64,000 nucleotides of DNA from Clostridia bacterium. Lineage in GTDB: Bacteria; Bacillota; Clostridia; Christensenellales; Pumilibacteraceae. A program made the position numbers and the translations under genes. The stretch covers positions 146,959 through 210,958 of the forward strand of contig JAAWDP010000003.1 of assembly GCA_022793815.1 (NCBI GenBank), read 5' to 3'. Below, piece by piece: positions 17,725 to 26,409 of the stretch (position 1 is its first letter; every line of letters begins with the position of its first letter). Under the pieces are notes generated by a model. It saw nothing but the letters and a program-made list of their open reading frames with translations. It was not told where the DNA came from and did not search any database.

Positions 17725-20289
17725 CTAAGCGGTTCCCTCCGCAAAACGGTATACGCCGCCGTCAAGCATACGTTTTTCTCCGCTCGGCAGTACCAGTTCG
17801 CAATGCGTATTCATGGGTACTTCGACATCTATTTCGAATCTGCCTTGTACGATACGCCAGCTCGACGAAAGTTTGCCGTAAGGAGTGACCGTACTTGCCG
17901 CGGCTCGGGTAAGTCCGCCGCCGACTACGGGCGCGATACGCGAAGTCTTATACCCCGCCGCGAGCGGTTCGATGCCCGCGACGCGCTTGTAAAGGAAATC
18001 GCCGACCGCACCCGACGCATAGTGATTAAAAGAAATCATACCGCCAGTGCCGTCGCTTTCGCCCGCATTGAGCGTTCCGTCGGATTTGAGTCCGTCCCAC
18101 CTTTCCCAAATCGTCGTGCCTCCTGCCTTTACTTCGTACAGCCAAGAGGGACACTCTTCGTTCATGAGCATTTTGTATGCGACGTCGGCTCTGCCGTTGT
18201 CGGCGAGTGCGAAAAGAATGTACGGGGTGCCGGGAAAACCCGTGCCTATTTTATAATCGTTCTTCTCAACCAGCGCGGCGAGATTGTCGGCGGCGGCTTT
18301 TGCCGTTTCGGGCGTAAATATGCCGTAATGCAACGGAAGCACGTAAGCGGTTTGGAACTGAACTTTAAGTTTTCCTTTTCCGTCGGTGAGCACGTCGCGG
18401 TAAGCCGCTTTGACCTTTTCCGACAGTTCGCGGTATTTCTTTGCGTCGCTGTCTTTGCCGAGAATGCGCGCTATTTCGCCCACCAGTCCGCTTGTGCCTG
18501 CAAGCGAAGCGGTTGCCGTCCACGTGCGGCGAGCCTGCCACTGCGACATTTTGGGAAGGTCGGGACACAGCCAATCGCCGAAATGCAATATGCCCGGCGT
18601 ATTCCAGATGTATCTTTTTTTGCCGACGCTCAAAAATCCCGCCCAAAATTTGCAGGCTTTGACGTATTTGCACATGGTGGGATACATTTTTTCGAGCAGT
18701 TTTTTATCGCCTCGGGCAAGGTACTCGGCATAAGGGACAAGCACGCATGCGTCGCCCCAGAAATCCACCGCCATGACCGGCATGGTTGCCGGAAAACCGT
18801 AGCCCTGTACGGGAACGGTGTTGGGGATGCCGCCCGACTTCAACTGCTCGTCTTTGACGTCGCCGAGCCACTTTTCCAAAAAGCGCGACATGTCGAAGGC
18901 GAAACATGCGGTCGACGCGAACACGGCTATGTCGCCCGTCCACCCCATGCGTTCGTCGCGCTGAGGGCAGTCCGTAGGTATATCCATAAAGTTGGATTTC
19001 GCGCTCCACATTATATTTTCATGCAAGCGGTTGACGCGCTCGTCGCTGCACTCGAACGAGCCGATTACATTCATATCGGAATACAGCGCAAGCGCGCTCA
19101 ATTCGATATTCTTTTCGTCGATACCCTCGACGGACACATAGCGAAAGCCCATATAGGTAAGGCGCGGACTGTACGTCTGCTTTCCGTCGCGGCAGATATA
19201 TTCGGCTGTCTGTTTGGCGCTGCGGAGCAGTTTCATGTTCGGCGTGCCGTCGCCGTTAAGCAATTCGCCATGGCGGAAAATCACCTTTTGACCGTCGCTG
19301 CCGTTTATTTCGGCTTTTATAACTCCCGCAAAATTCTGTCCGAAATCGTAAACAAGCAGGTTCCATACCCTGTTTACAGACACTGGCGTCATGGTTTCGT
19401 GCGCCTTGACGGGCGCGCCGAACGCCGCGACGATTCGCGGTTTTATCTTTATTTTTTCTTTGACGGCGGCATGAAGCGTCCCGTCCTGTGCCGCGTCGAT
19501 TCTGCCGTCCGCGGTTTCGCCGTCGTAAAAATCGCTTTTGAGATATCTGCACGAAGCAGACACGAGCCACGAAGAATCCGTGCCTATCGTTTGTATGCTG
19601 CCGTCCGTGTAAACGAGACGCACTTCGGCGAGAAGCGACTGACGCGGCGCGGTGATTCGGTTTTTGCGAGTAAACACGAACGAACCGACCGCCCAACCGC
19701 CGCCGACGAATGCGGCGAGAGTGCCGCCGCCGCGCAGGTTTTCGGTAACGTCGTAAACGCAGTACTGCAACGTATGTTTATACGAAGTAAATCCGGGAGC
19801 GAAATATTCGTTTCCTATTTTCTCGCCGTCTATTTCGAGCTCGAATATTCCGAGCGCGGTGCAGTAAATCCTTGCCGAAACCAGCGTTTTTTCGGGGTTC
19901 GGTTTTATTTCGCGCACAAAAACCATGGGGCGCGGCGAAACCTTTTTCTCCGTGAACTTATAATTGCCGTCGGTAATGAACGAACCGCTCCACGGCGTAT
20001 CCAGTCTGCCCGTTTCGAAGGATATTTCACCGTGCGCGTTTTCGCCGCCGTCGTCGGCAGCGTCGATTAGCGCGGTGTAACGGGTGAACGGCGCAAGCGG
20101 CGCGCCGCCGTAAGAGAGAATTTCGCCGGGAAGAATCTCGGCGCTCCAATCCCCTACCGTAACGGTAGCCGTCTTTACGTAAGCGCCGTTTCGGTCGGAC
20201 TCGCAAAAAAAAGAAAAACGGGGGCTGCGGTTATCGGTCACGCACCCGCTTTCCAGTCCCTCGCATGTAAATCTTTTTATTTTAAACAT
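17725..20289 (-). CDS. Alpha-L-rhamnosidase, glycoside hydrolase family 78
   Basis: 854 residues. The GH78 hallmark block DIPTDCPQRDERMGWTGD followed by FASTACFAFDMSRFLEKW is present in the middle, and the C-terminal part has TTIWERWDGLKSDGT and FNHYASGAVGDFLY, both typical of the (alpha/alpha)6 barrel and its end. The N-terminal 300 residues are beta-sandwich accessory domains. No secretion signal is seen, so it likely acts on imported oligosaccharides or glycosides. It is the first gene of the rhamnose operon, under a consensus promoter at 20337. Confidence 0.92.
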   Translation of the reverse strand: MFKIKRFTCEGLESGCVTDNRSPRFSFFCESDRNGAYVKTATVTVGDWSAEILPGEILSYGGAPLAPFTRYTALIDAADDGGENAHGEISFETGRLDTPWSGSFITDGNYKFTEKKVSPRPMVFVREIKPNPEKTLVSARIYCTALGIFELEIDGEKIGNEYFAPGFTSYKHTLQYCVYDVTENLRGGGTLAAFVGGGWAVGSFVFTRKNRITAPRQSLLAEVRLVYTDGSIQTIGTDSSWLVSASCRYLKSDFYDGETADGRIDAAQDGTLHAAVKEKIKIKPRIVAAFGAPVKAHETMTPVSVNRVWNLLVYDFGQNFAGVIKAEINGSDGQKVIFRHGELLNGDGTPNMKLLRSAKQTAEYICRDGKQTYSPRLTYMGFRYVSVEGIDEKNIELSALALYSDMNVIGSFECSDERVNRLHENIMWSAKSNFMDIPTDCPQRDERMGWTGDIAVFASTACFAFDMSRFLEKWLGDVKDEQLKSGGIPNTVPVQGYGFPATMPVMAVDFWGDACVLVPYAEYLARGDKKLLEKMYPTMCKYVKACKFWAGFLSVGKKRYIWNTPGILHFGDWLCPDLPKMSQWQARRTWTATASLAGTSGLVGEIARILGKDSDAKKYRELSEKVKAAYRDVLTDGKGKLKVQFQTAYVLPLHYGIFTPETAKAAADNLAALVEKNDYKIGTGFPGTPYILFALADNGRADVAYKMLMNEECPSWLYEVKAGGTTIWERWDGLKSDGTLNAGESDGTGGMISFNHYASGAVGDFLYKRVAGIEPLAAGYKTSRIAPVVGGGLTRAAASTVTPYGKLSSSWRIVQGRFEIDVEVPMNTHCELVLPSGEKRMLDGGVYRFAEGTA

Positions 20290-20336
20290 AGTCGCCTCCC
20301 GAGTACGGACTTCGATTACGACCTCTCCCGTACATA

Positions 20337-20365
20337 ATTATAAACCGCATTGCGGCATTTGTCAA
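20337..20365 (-). promoter_or_regulatory. Promoter of the rhamnose operon with palindrome in the spacer
   Basis: On the minus strand TTGACA (20360-20365), 17 bases, TATAAT (20337-20342). The spacer holds CCGCA-A-TGCGG, a perfect 5+1+5 inverted repeat placed where a repressor would block polymerase. The regulator is not adjacent. Confidence 0.75.
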
Positions 20366-20529
20366 TAAATGGGTTCCCTCTTTGAAATAAATAGGGTTTG
20401 TTTCCGAATGTTTCCCGCCCCGCCGCACGCCCTGCGCAAAGGGGGAACAAAAACACAGAGGTGATTTTCGGGGGCGGGCATACAATCGGATTCGGATTAT
20501 GAAAGCTTTGTTGTACTATTCCCGTTATC

Positions 20530-20569
20530 GGACTTACCGCCGCAAACACACGTCTGCGGCTTTAAGTCC
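20530..20569 (-). terminator. Long hairpin downstream of the GH3 operon
   Basis: GGACTTA and GCCGCA pair with TGCGGC and TAAGTCC around a ten-base loop. No T-run follows on the minus strand, so it may be an RNA-stabilising or Rho-type end rather than a classical terminator. Confidence 0.5.
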
Positions 20570-20598
20570 TGTTTCGGGGAGGGGGACATGTTTGTTTA

Positions 20599-21078
20599 TC
20601 AGGCTTCTTTCCTGTCGCGCACGACGTTGAAGAACAATCCCACAAGCGTGACCGCGAGCGTTATTCCGTACATCACTATCGTAACGATGGAATGATTGAC
20701 TGCCGCAAACGCCGCTTCGTTGCCTTTTTCGAGGTCGGAGCCGAGTACGACGCCGAAGTGATATACTCTGGAACCTATAAACTGCATCATCGGGGTTATT
20801 ACGAACGCCGCCGCAAGAACCGCGATTATATCGAGAACGATACGCACATAAGGATTCTTGGCAAACTCGAACTGACTGAGAACAAGCACTGCCGCTATCA
20901 TTACTATCGCAAGACTGCTGAACGTGAGCACCGCACGGTCGGCGGCTGCCTCGAAAAAGTAATCTATCTTAACATCCGCGCTGTACATGCATACCGAAAC
21001 TATCGCAAAGACGAGCGCAACAATAAGCGCGTAGAATGCGATACCTTGTTTTTTAAAGAAATTCTTTACGGCTTCCAT
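20599..21078 (-). CDS. Small membrane protein partnered with the GH3 enzyme
   Basis: 159 residues, not recognised. Four hydrophobic segments at about 13-32, 47-68, 78-102 and 127-150, with short loops. The gene starts immediately after the GH3 stop with no gap, so the two are co-translated. It could assemble with the membrane-anchored GH3 protein or be a general membrane protein; function unknown. Confidence 0.75.
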   Translation of the reverse strand: MEAVKNFFKKQGIAFYALIVALVFAIVSVCMYSADVKIDYFFEAAADRAVLTFSSLAIVMIAAVLVLSQFEFAKNPYVRIVLDIIAVLAAAFVITPMMQFIGSRVYHFGVVLGSDLEKGNEAAFAAVNHSIVTIVMYGITLAVTLVGLFFNVVRDRKEA

Positions 21079-24000
21079 TTACTTTTCCTCCTCTTTCTTA
21101 CTCTGTACCAAAGTGACCGCATACAAAGCCACACCGCCTGCCGCGAGCAGTCCGAATAAGACTTCGCATACGATAAGCGTCGCGCTCCACCAGGTCACGT
21201 TGCGTATGACGCGGCTGCTTGCGTTCATTCCGTTCATTGCATTGGAATTTGCGTAAGCATACCACTGGTAGTGCATGTTTTCTCTGAGCTGTTCGTTGAA
21301 CTTTGCGTCGTTTTTAAGATAGTCTTCGGTGAAGTATGCCCACGAATTGAGCTTGTTGTTCGTGTGGTCGTCTTTACCGCCGCCGTTTGCCATCATCGTA
21401 ATGCCGCCCATTATCGTTTCGGTGGGAAGGAACATATACTCGCCGTTTACCATATCGGTGGTAAGCAAGCCCTTGAAGCCCCATTCCTTTCTGAGAATGT
21501 TTTGCATAAGTCCTTCGTGACCGTTGATATACGAGCATCCGATTCTGTTGAACGCGGTCATGCCTGCAAGGCAGCGTCCGCTTTCGAATGCTTTTTGGAA
21601 GCAGCGGAGTTCGCCTTCGCGCGCGGTCTGTTCCGTCATGAACTCGCTGAGTCCGTAACGGTTGTATTCGATTGCGTTGAACGCAAAGTGCTTGGGTCCT
21701 ACGAGGCAGCCGTAATCGAGCGCCTTATCAACCATTTCGACCAGGCTATACGCCGAAAGAATCGGGTCTTCCGAGAAGTATTCGTGCGTTCTGCCCTCGT
21801 AAGGACTGCGGTGCTGATTGGCGCCGCCCGCCCAGATGCTGGGACCGCCGGTCCAAAGCGACATGTTGCCGAGCTGTCTGCCGTATTCGGCGAGAATTTT
21901 CTTATCGAACGTAGCCGCAAGCACGGGCGCGTTGGGCGTAGTATTGAACTTGTAGCCCTTATATTCCTCTTTCTGGGACTCTTCGTAAAGAGGGTTGGGA
22001 TTTTTCTCATCCGTTCTTACCTGGTCGCCGAGAGCGATGGAGGAATAACCGTTGGGACCGTCCGCCTGTTTTGCAAACGGGTTTTGAATGCTTTCGAGCG
22101 TCCAGGTCGAGTTGCCTCCGATTGCGACGATGTGCATAGCCTCGTGAAGAGTTATCTGGTCGAGAAGCGAATCCCAGCGAGGGTCGTCGAACGCAACGCC
22201 TTTCATCGCGCCGAGAGAAAGTTTTTCCTCTCCTTTATCCACGCCCCACTTTGTGGAAACGTTGTCGTCCTGACTTGCCTTATAGGTATGGTTGCGCAGC
22301 TGCTTAATCATTTCGGCATTTGCCACGATACCTTCCTGACGCGTCGGGAAAGTGGTGTCCCAGTTCTTTCTCGAAAGATACGTTACCGAATTCGGCTTGT
22401 AGTAGTTGAGGTCGGCATTGTCGAGCTGGTTGGTTATCTTGGTGCCGTTGGCGCTGGTGGAAAAGTGCGAGGTATCGCGGCCGCCGTGATTCCAAGTTCT
22501 CACATTGGAAGCCTTGCCTTCCCCATCCGCGCCGGTTTTGCCCTGAGCGGCAAGCACATTGTTCACCGCCTCGTGAGAGCCGTTGCCGATTGTGAAGTAG
22601 TATGTTCCCTCGTCGAGAATGTAGGTTTTTGCGACTTTGCTGTCGTAGGAAGCAAGGTCGGACAAATCCGCGGTTATCGTGATATCCACGTCCTTGCCCG
22701 CTTCTATGACATCCGTTTTTTCGTAATCGAGAAGCTGTATTGCCGATTTTTCTATGAGATTGTCTTTGTCATATTGCGTATACGGTACGGAAGCGTAAAG
22801 TTCGACCGCGTCTTTACCTGCCACGCTGCCCGTGTTTTTCACGTTTACGACGGCGGTAACGGTTTTCGCACCCTTATCCACGCTTACGCTTTTGAGAGTC
22901 TGTTCGAACGTCGTGTAGGAAAGACCGAAACCGAACGGGTAAAGCACTTCGTCCTTATACGACCATGCGGTTGCGCCCTCTTTCGCGCCTTTCGCCGACG
23001 TAGCTTTCGTGGCGGAAGCGTCTGCGACCGAATCGTAATATCTGGTTTCGTAGTATTTATAACCTACGTAGATACCCTCTTGATAGACCGTATATGCGGA
23101 TGCGCGGAGATTCTGTGCGCTGACGGCTGCTCCGACTCGCTCGCCGTTAACAAGCTTTGCCGTAATGTCAATATCGTTTTCCGTGGTTGCTATCTCGTCG
23201 AGATTGGAATAGTTGAATATATCCCAGTTTTGAGCGGCGGGAGATGCGCTGTTGTCGTAAGCGTAGGTGTCGGGAAGTTTGCCCGAAGGATTTACTTTGC
23301 CCGTCAGAATGTCGACAACCGCACTCATGCCGTATGCGCCCGGAGTGCCTATCCAAAGGATGGCGTCCACGCCGTCGTCGTTTGCCACTTCGGGAATTTC
23401 CATTGCCGAGTTGGAATTTATAAGCACGACGACTTTTCCGTCTGCGCCGACGTTGTTTTTAGCCATGGTAATCATGGCGCGTTCGGAATCGGAAAGACCG
23501 AGAGGGTCTTTTGCGCCCTCATTGGTTTCGCCCGCGCCCGTATTTTTCACGCCTTTGAGTCCGGGGATATAGTCTCGACCTTCGGAATTCACTCTGCCGA
23601 GAACTACGATTGCCGTATTATACTCGCCGAAATCCGCCGTTGTCACGCCTGCGTCTTTTGCTTCGAGCTCCGCCTGCGACACCTCGTTGATGTCGAAACG
23701 GTAGCCGTTGCCTTTGTTGCCGGTGTCCCATTCGTCGGCGTTTATCATGCCGAAGCCGCCGGCTATCGTAGACACGGCTCTGTATTTGCCGTCGTTTACC
23801 TTATACGCTTCGCTCATTCTCGAATTGACGGTGAAACTGTTTGCGCTGAGCGCGTCGACAAGAGAAATCTGAGGATGTCCCTTTGACGCATTATTTGCGG
23901 CGCCGCTGCCCATCTGTCCGCCGAATACGTTAGAGTACGCCGCTTTGCCGACAAGCGTAACTTTCCGCTCTGCGGATTTCAAAGGCAATGCGCCGTTGTT

Positions 24001-24276
24001 TTTCAAAAGCACGGCGCCGTTTGCTTCGACGTTTTGCGCAAAGGTCTTGTTCTGTTCTATCATTTCCTTTGCCGTCGAATAGTCCGACTTATAAGTATAT
24101 AAGTCTTCGCCCTCTACCGTTTCGGTTATTACGGTAAAGCTTTTTGTGCCCAGCGCTTCGTCGACCGTACCGATATTCGCTTCTGCTATGCCCGTACCGA
24201 TGACGATAAGAGCGAAGAGCGAAACGAATACGGCAGTGACACCGCGCCATATAGGCAATGTCTTCTTTGAGAACAT
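21079..24276 (-). CDS. Membrane-anchored glycoside hydrolase family 3 with inverted domain order
   Basis: 1065 residues. A membrane segment at about 11-34 is followed by the alpha/beta sandwich domain normally found second in GH3 (NGAVLLKNNGALPLKSAER near 85, NSEGRDYIPGLKG near 230 with the probable acid/base Glu), then a fibronectin III-like region (LYPFGFGLSYTTFE near 450), and only then the TIM-barrel region with LVGPKHFAFN and the nucleophile candidate Asp941 in GLLTTDMVNG. A second membrane segment lies at about 1028-1056. Known relatives with this reversed order are beta-glucosidases or beta-xylosidases; exact specificity is unknown. GAAGGAGG precedes the ATG. Confidence 0.85.
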   Translation of the reverse strand: MFSKKTLPIWRGVTAVFVSLFALIVIGTGIAEANIGTVDEALGTKSFTVITETVEGEDLYTYKSDYSTAKEMIEQNKTFAQNVEANGAVLLKNNGALPLKSAERKVTLVGKAAYSNVFGGQMGSGAANNASKGHPQISLVDALSANSFTVNSRMSEAYKVNDGKYRAVSTIAGGFGMINADEWDTGNKGNGYRFDINEVSQAELEAKDAGVTTADFGEYNTAIVVLGRVNSEGRDYIPGLKGVKNTGAGETNEGAKDPLGLSDSERAMITMAKNNVGADGKVVVLINSNSAMEIPEVANDDGVDAILWIGTPGAYGMSAVVDILTGKVNPSGKLPDTYAYDNSASPAAQNWDIFNYSNLDEIATTENDIDITAKLVNGERVGAAVSAQNLRASAYTVYQEGIYVGYKYYETRYYDSVADASATKATSAKGAKEGATAWSYKDEVLYPFGFGLSYTTFEQTLKSVSVDKGAKTVTAVVNVKNTGSVAGKDAVELYASVPYTQYDKDNLIEKSAIQLLDYEKTDVIEAGKDVDITITADLSDLASYDSKVAKTYILDEGTYYFTIGNGSHEAVNNVLAAQGKTGADGEGKASNVRTWNHGGRDTSHFSTSANGTKITNQLDNADLNYYKPNSVTYLSRKNWDTTFPTRQEGIVANAEMIKQLRNHTYKASQDDNVSTKWGVDKGEEKLSLGAMKGVAFDDPRWDSLLDQITLHEAMHIVAIGGNSTWTLESIQNPFAKQADGPNGYSSIALGDQVRTDEKNPNPLYEESQKEEYKGYKFNTTPNAPVLAATFDKKILAEYGRQLGNMSLWTGGPSIWAGGANQHRSPYEGRTHEYFSEDPILSAYSLVEMVDKALDYGCLVGPKHFAFNAIEYNRYGLSEFMTEQTAREGELRCFQKAFESGRCLAGMTAFNRIGCSYINGHEGLMQNILRKEWGFKGLLTTDMVNGEYMFLPTETIMGGITMMANGGGKDDHTNNKLNSWAYFTEDYLKNDAKFNEQLRENMHYQWYAYANSNAMNGMNASSRVIRNVTWWSATLIVCEVLFGLLAAGGVALYAVTLVQSKKEEEK

Positions 24277-24350
24277 CTAAGTTCCCTCCTTCTTAATATA
24301 TTTTCTTGTATGACCGCCGTGCGTACGCTTGACCGCACGATAATCACAGG

Positions 24351-24379
24351 ATACCGAAATTATAGACCTTTTTCGGTAT
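24351..24379. promoter_or_regulatory. Inverted repeat overlapping the GH3 promoter
   Basis: ATACCGAAA (24351-24359) and TTTCGGTAT (24371-24379) are perfect inverted arms 11 bases apart and flank the -10 box. A repressor bound here would occlude the promoter; the adjacent DeoR protein is one candidate. Confidence 0.55.
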
Positions 24380-24388
24380 TTCTTTCAA
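24359..24388 (-). promoter_or_regulatory. Promoter of the GH3 operon
   Basis: TTGAAA (24383-24388), 18 bases, TATAAT (24359-24364) on the minus strand. Confidence 0.65.
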
Positions 24389-24444
24389 GAAAAGTTTTAT
24401 TTTCTATATGGATAATTTTTAAGGATTGAATTTTCCGACGCGCA

Positions 24445-24478
24445 GAAAAAGCGGCAATAATCACTTATTCCGCTTTTC
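24445..24478 (-). terminator. Hairpin terminator after the DeoR gene
   Basis: On the minus strand GAAAAGCGG-AATAA-GTGA-TTATT-G-CCGCTTTTTC forms a long stem 20 bases past the stop codon. Confidence 0.7.
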
Positions 24479-24497
24479 GACGAATATAATTTTTTTA

Positions 24498-25256
24498 TCA
24501 GCGATTTATGACATTTACGTTCATGCTCCGTAAGAAGGCGACAGCGGAGTCGTCGGCGTTTGTGATAATCGCATCGTAATCGGCAGCGGAGCAAGTGCGG
24601 TAAAGCGCCGAAAGAGCGAACTTGGTTCTGTCGACCAATAAAATTCTTTTTCGGCTTATTTCGAACGCGCGGCGTTTGAGCTGCATGGTTTCCATCGAAT
24701 GTTCGTAAGTATCTCCGTCTTCCAGCGCCGCGCAAGAGGACAGCATCAAATCGACTTTAAACTTGGACAGAGCGGCGCACGTCATGCTGCCCGTGACCGA
24801 ATTTGTATTGAAGTAGACCTGACCGCCCGGAACGATGACGGTTACATTTTCTTTACGGCTTAATTTTTGCGCTATCTGCAAGCCGTTGGTAACTACGGTT
24901 TTATAAGATAGATTTATTCTCTCGGCAAGAGCAAGACATGTGGACGAATTGTCTATGAATACGCTTTGAAACTCGGGCAGAGATTTTAGCGCGACGGAAG
25001 CGGTTATTTCCTTTTCCTTTGCATTTTTTTCGGCGCGTACGAAAATGGAAACTTCGTCCGCCTTTTCGTTGTATATCGCTCCGCCGCGGCTGCGTTCTAT
25101 CATGCCGAGTCGCTGCATTTCTTTAAGGTCGCGGCGAATGGACGCCGGCGATACAAAAAACACTGCCGCAAGTTCTTCCACACTCGCCTTTTGTTTTTCC
25201 TTCAAATATTTCAGTATTCCGTTTATTCGCTCGTTTATAAACGTATCGCCCGCCAT
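24498..25256 (-). CDS. DeoR family transcriptional regulator
   Basis: 252 residues. The N-terminal DeoR helix-turn-helix reads ASVEELAAVFFVSPASIRRDL with the wing MIERSRGGAIYNE. The C-terminal sugar-phosphate sensor domain shows FIDNSSTCLALAERI and VTNGLQIAQKLS. Such proteins repress sugar catabolic genes until a phosphosugar binds. It stands between the GH3 operon and an AraC gene under its own consensus promoter, so control of the flanking carbohydrate genes is likely (inference). Confidence 0.9.
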   Translation of the reverse strand: MAGDTFINERINGILKYLKEKQKASVEELAAVFFVSPASIRRDLKEMQRLGMIERSRGGAIYNEKADEVSIFVRAEKNAKEKEITASVALKSLPEFQSVFIDNSSTCLALAERINLSYKTVVTNGLQIAQKLSRKENVTVIVPGGQVYFNTNSVTGSMTCAALSKFKVDLMLSSCAALEDGDTYEHSMETMQLKRRAFEISRKRILLVDRTKFALSALYRTCSAADYDAIITNADDSAVAFLRSMNVNVINR

Positions 25257-25317
25257 TTTACCGTTCTCCGTCTTTAAAAGTTCGATTTTTTGCGCAAAAT
25301 TGCGCGTTCATGCTCGA

Positions 25318-25346
25318 ATTGTATCATATTTATGCTTATTTGTCAA
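25318..25346 (-). promoter_or_regulatory. Promoter of the DeoR gene
   Basis: TTGACA (25341-25346), 17 bases, TACAAT (25318-25323) on the minus strand. Confidence 0.7.
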
Positions 25347-25479
25347 GATTTTTGGAAACTTGCACAAAAACGAACACAAAAGCAATAATATATGATATTA
25401 TAGGTGTGACAAGAGATTAAAGACGTTTTAGATGAGCAAGAACCTTAAAAAAGTTTTCGAAGCCAAAGGAGGGGACATC

Positions 25480-26319
25480 ATGTTGGCAAAACGTAAAATA
25501 ATCAAATATCCGTTATCTGTACGCGCGGAAATAAGCCGCAACCGCTCGGACATCGAGGCGCATTGGCACGACGACTGCGAGTTTATCGAAATCGTCGGCG
25601 GCACCGCCGAAGTGTGCGTGGGCTTGGATAAGTACGAAGCCAAAGCGGGCGACATTTTCTTTGTGAGCGACAAAACCGCTCACGCCGTTATCCGCGCAAG
25701 CGAAGATTTTTGTTCGCGGCACCTCGTTTTCGACGATACGGGCGCAATGCGCATTGCAAGCGGCAACGTATTAAACAGTGCACTGCTTGCGGGCAGTTAC
25801 GGCTTTGACGGCACAGTAAACGAAATGGAAAGAGAACTCGGTGAAAAAGCGTCCTACTACGAACATGCGGTAACGAATTTGCTTACCATGCTGGTCATAG
25901 ACGTGATGCGCGGCGAACCGCACTCTCGGCGCGATAACGCATACGAAGAACCGACTTTCGGAAAACTGTTGCAGAAAATAGAGGACTGTTACGAATTTTT
26001 CTCTTTCGAGGATGCGGCGGCGTTTATGAACCTTTCTCCCGTCTACTTCTCGGCTATGTTCCATAAACACGTGGGCATGACGTTTTCGAAATACATAAAC
26101 GGCGTGCGCGTGGAAAAAGCGGTCAAGATGTTACAGCGTCCCGGGATAAAAATCACAGATGTGGCAATGAGCTGCGGTTTCGATACGATACGTAATTTCA
26201 ATTACGTATTCCGCAAGTACACGGGGCATGCGCCGAAGCAGATACCCGACGGCTACCGTTTCGAAAACGGCTGTCTTGCTTGCGCGACGGAAGCCGAGTT
26301 ATCCCCCCCCCGAAAATAA
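25480..26319 (+). CDS. AraC family transcriptional regulator with cupin sensor
   Basis: 279 residues from the ATG at 25480, where AAAGGAGG sits in front; a longer in-frame reading from 25432 lacks a site. The N-terminal cupin reads EAHWHDDCEFIEIVGG and the C-terminal double helix-turn-helix reads YFSAMFHKHVGMTFSKYI and ITDVAMSCGFDTIRNFNYVF. These regulators usually activate sugar genes. The convergent GH2 gene and divergent DeoR gene are the nearest candidate targets. The last codons include a run of nine C (26303-26311). Confidence 0.88.
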   Translation: MLAKRKIIKYPLSVRAEISRNRSDIEAHWHDDCEFIEIVGGTAEVCVGLDKYEAKAGDIFFVSDKTAHAVIRASEDFCSRHLVFDDTGAMRIASGNVLNSALLAGSYGFDGTVNEMERELGEKASYYEHAVTNLLTMLVIDVMRGEPHSRRDNAYEEPTFGKLLQKIEDCYEFFSFEDAAAFMNLSPVYFSAMFHKHVGMTFSKYINGVRVEKAVKMLQRPGIKITDVAMSCGFDTIRNFNYVFRKYTGHAPKQIPDGYRFENGCLACATEAELSPPRK

Positions 26320-26371
26320 CGCGGTCGAAATATAATTTGCTTTTCATCCCAAATTTCATATACAGAGAAAT

Positions 26372-26395
26372 CCGCCGAAAATATCGGCGGCTTTT
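26372..26395 (+). terminator. Hairpin terminator after the AraC gene
   Basis: CCGCCGA pairs with TCGGCGG around five bases, then CTTTTTC. It also sits just beyond the convergent GH2 stop codon. Confidence 0.7.
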
Positions 26396-26409
26396 TCATT
26401 TAATTGTTG

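Larger units (their letters stand above)
20290..20598. other. Intergenic region between rhamnose and GH3 operons
   Basis: 309 bases without a supportable gene. It contains the GH78 promoter (20337-20365), G-rich stretches near 20470 and 20575, and a long hairpin at 20530-20569. Short open frames here have neither a ribosome site nor coding character. Confidence 0.6.

Noticed and set aside
17713..20070. 785-codon plus-strand frame opposite the GH78 gene
   Set aside because: Same explanation; no recognisable domain or start signal.
20282..20549. Short minus-strand frames in the gap upstream of GH78
   Set aside because: They overlap the promoter, lack ribosome sites and have no coding character.
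21271..23886. 871-codon plus-strand frame opposite the GH3 gene
   Set aside because: Antisense shadow of a gene with all GH3 motifs on the minus strand.
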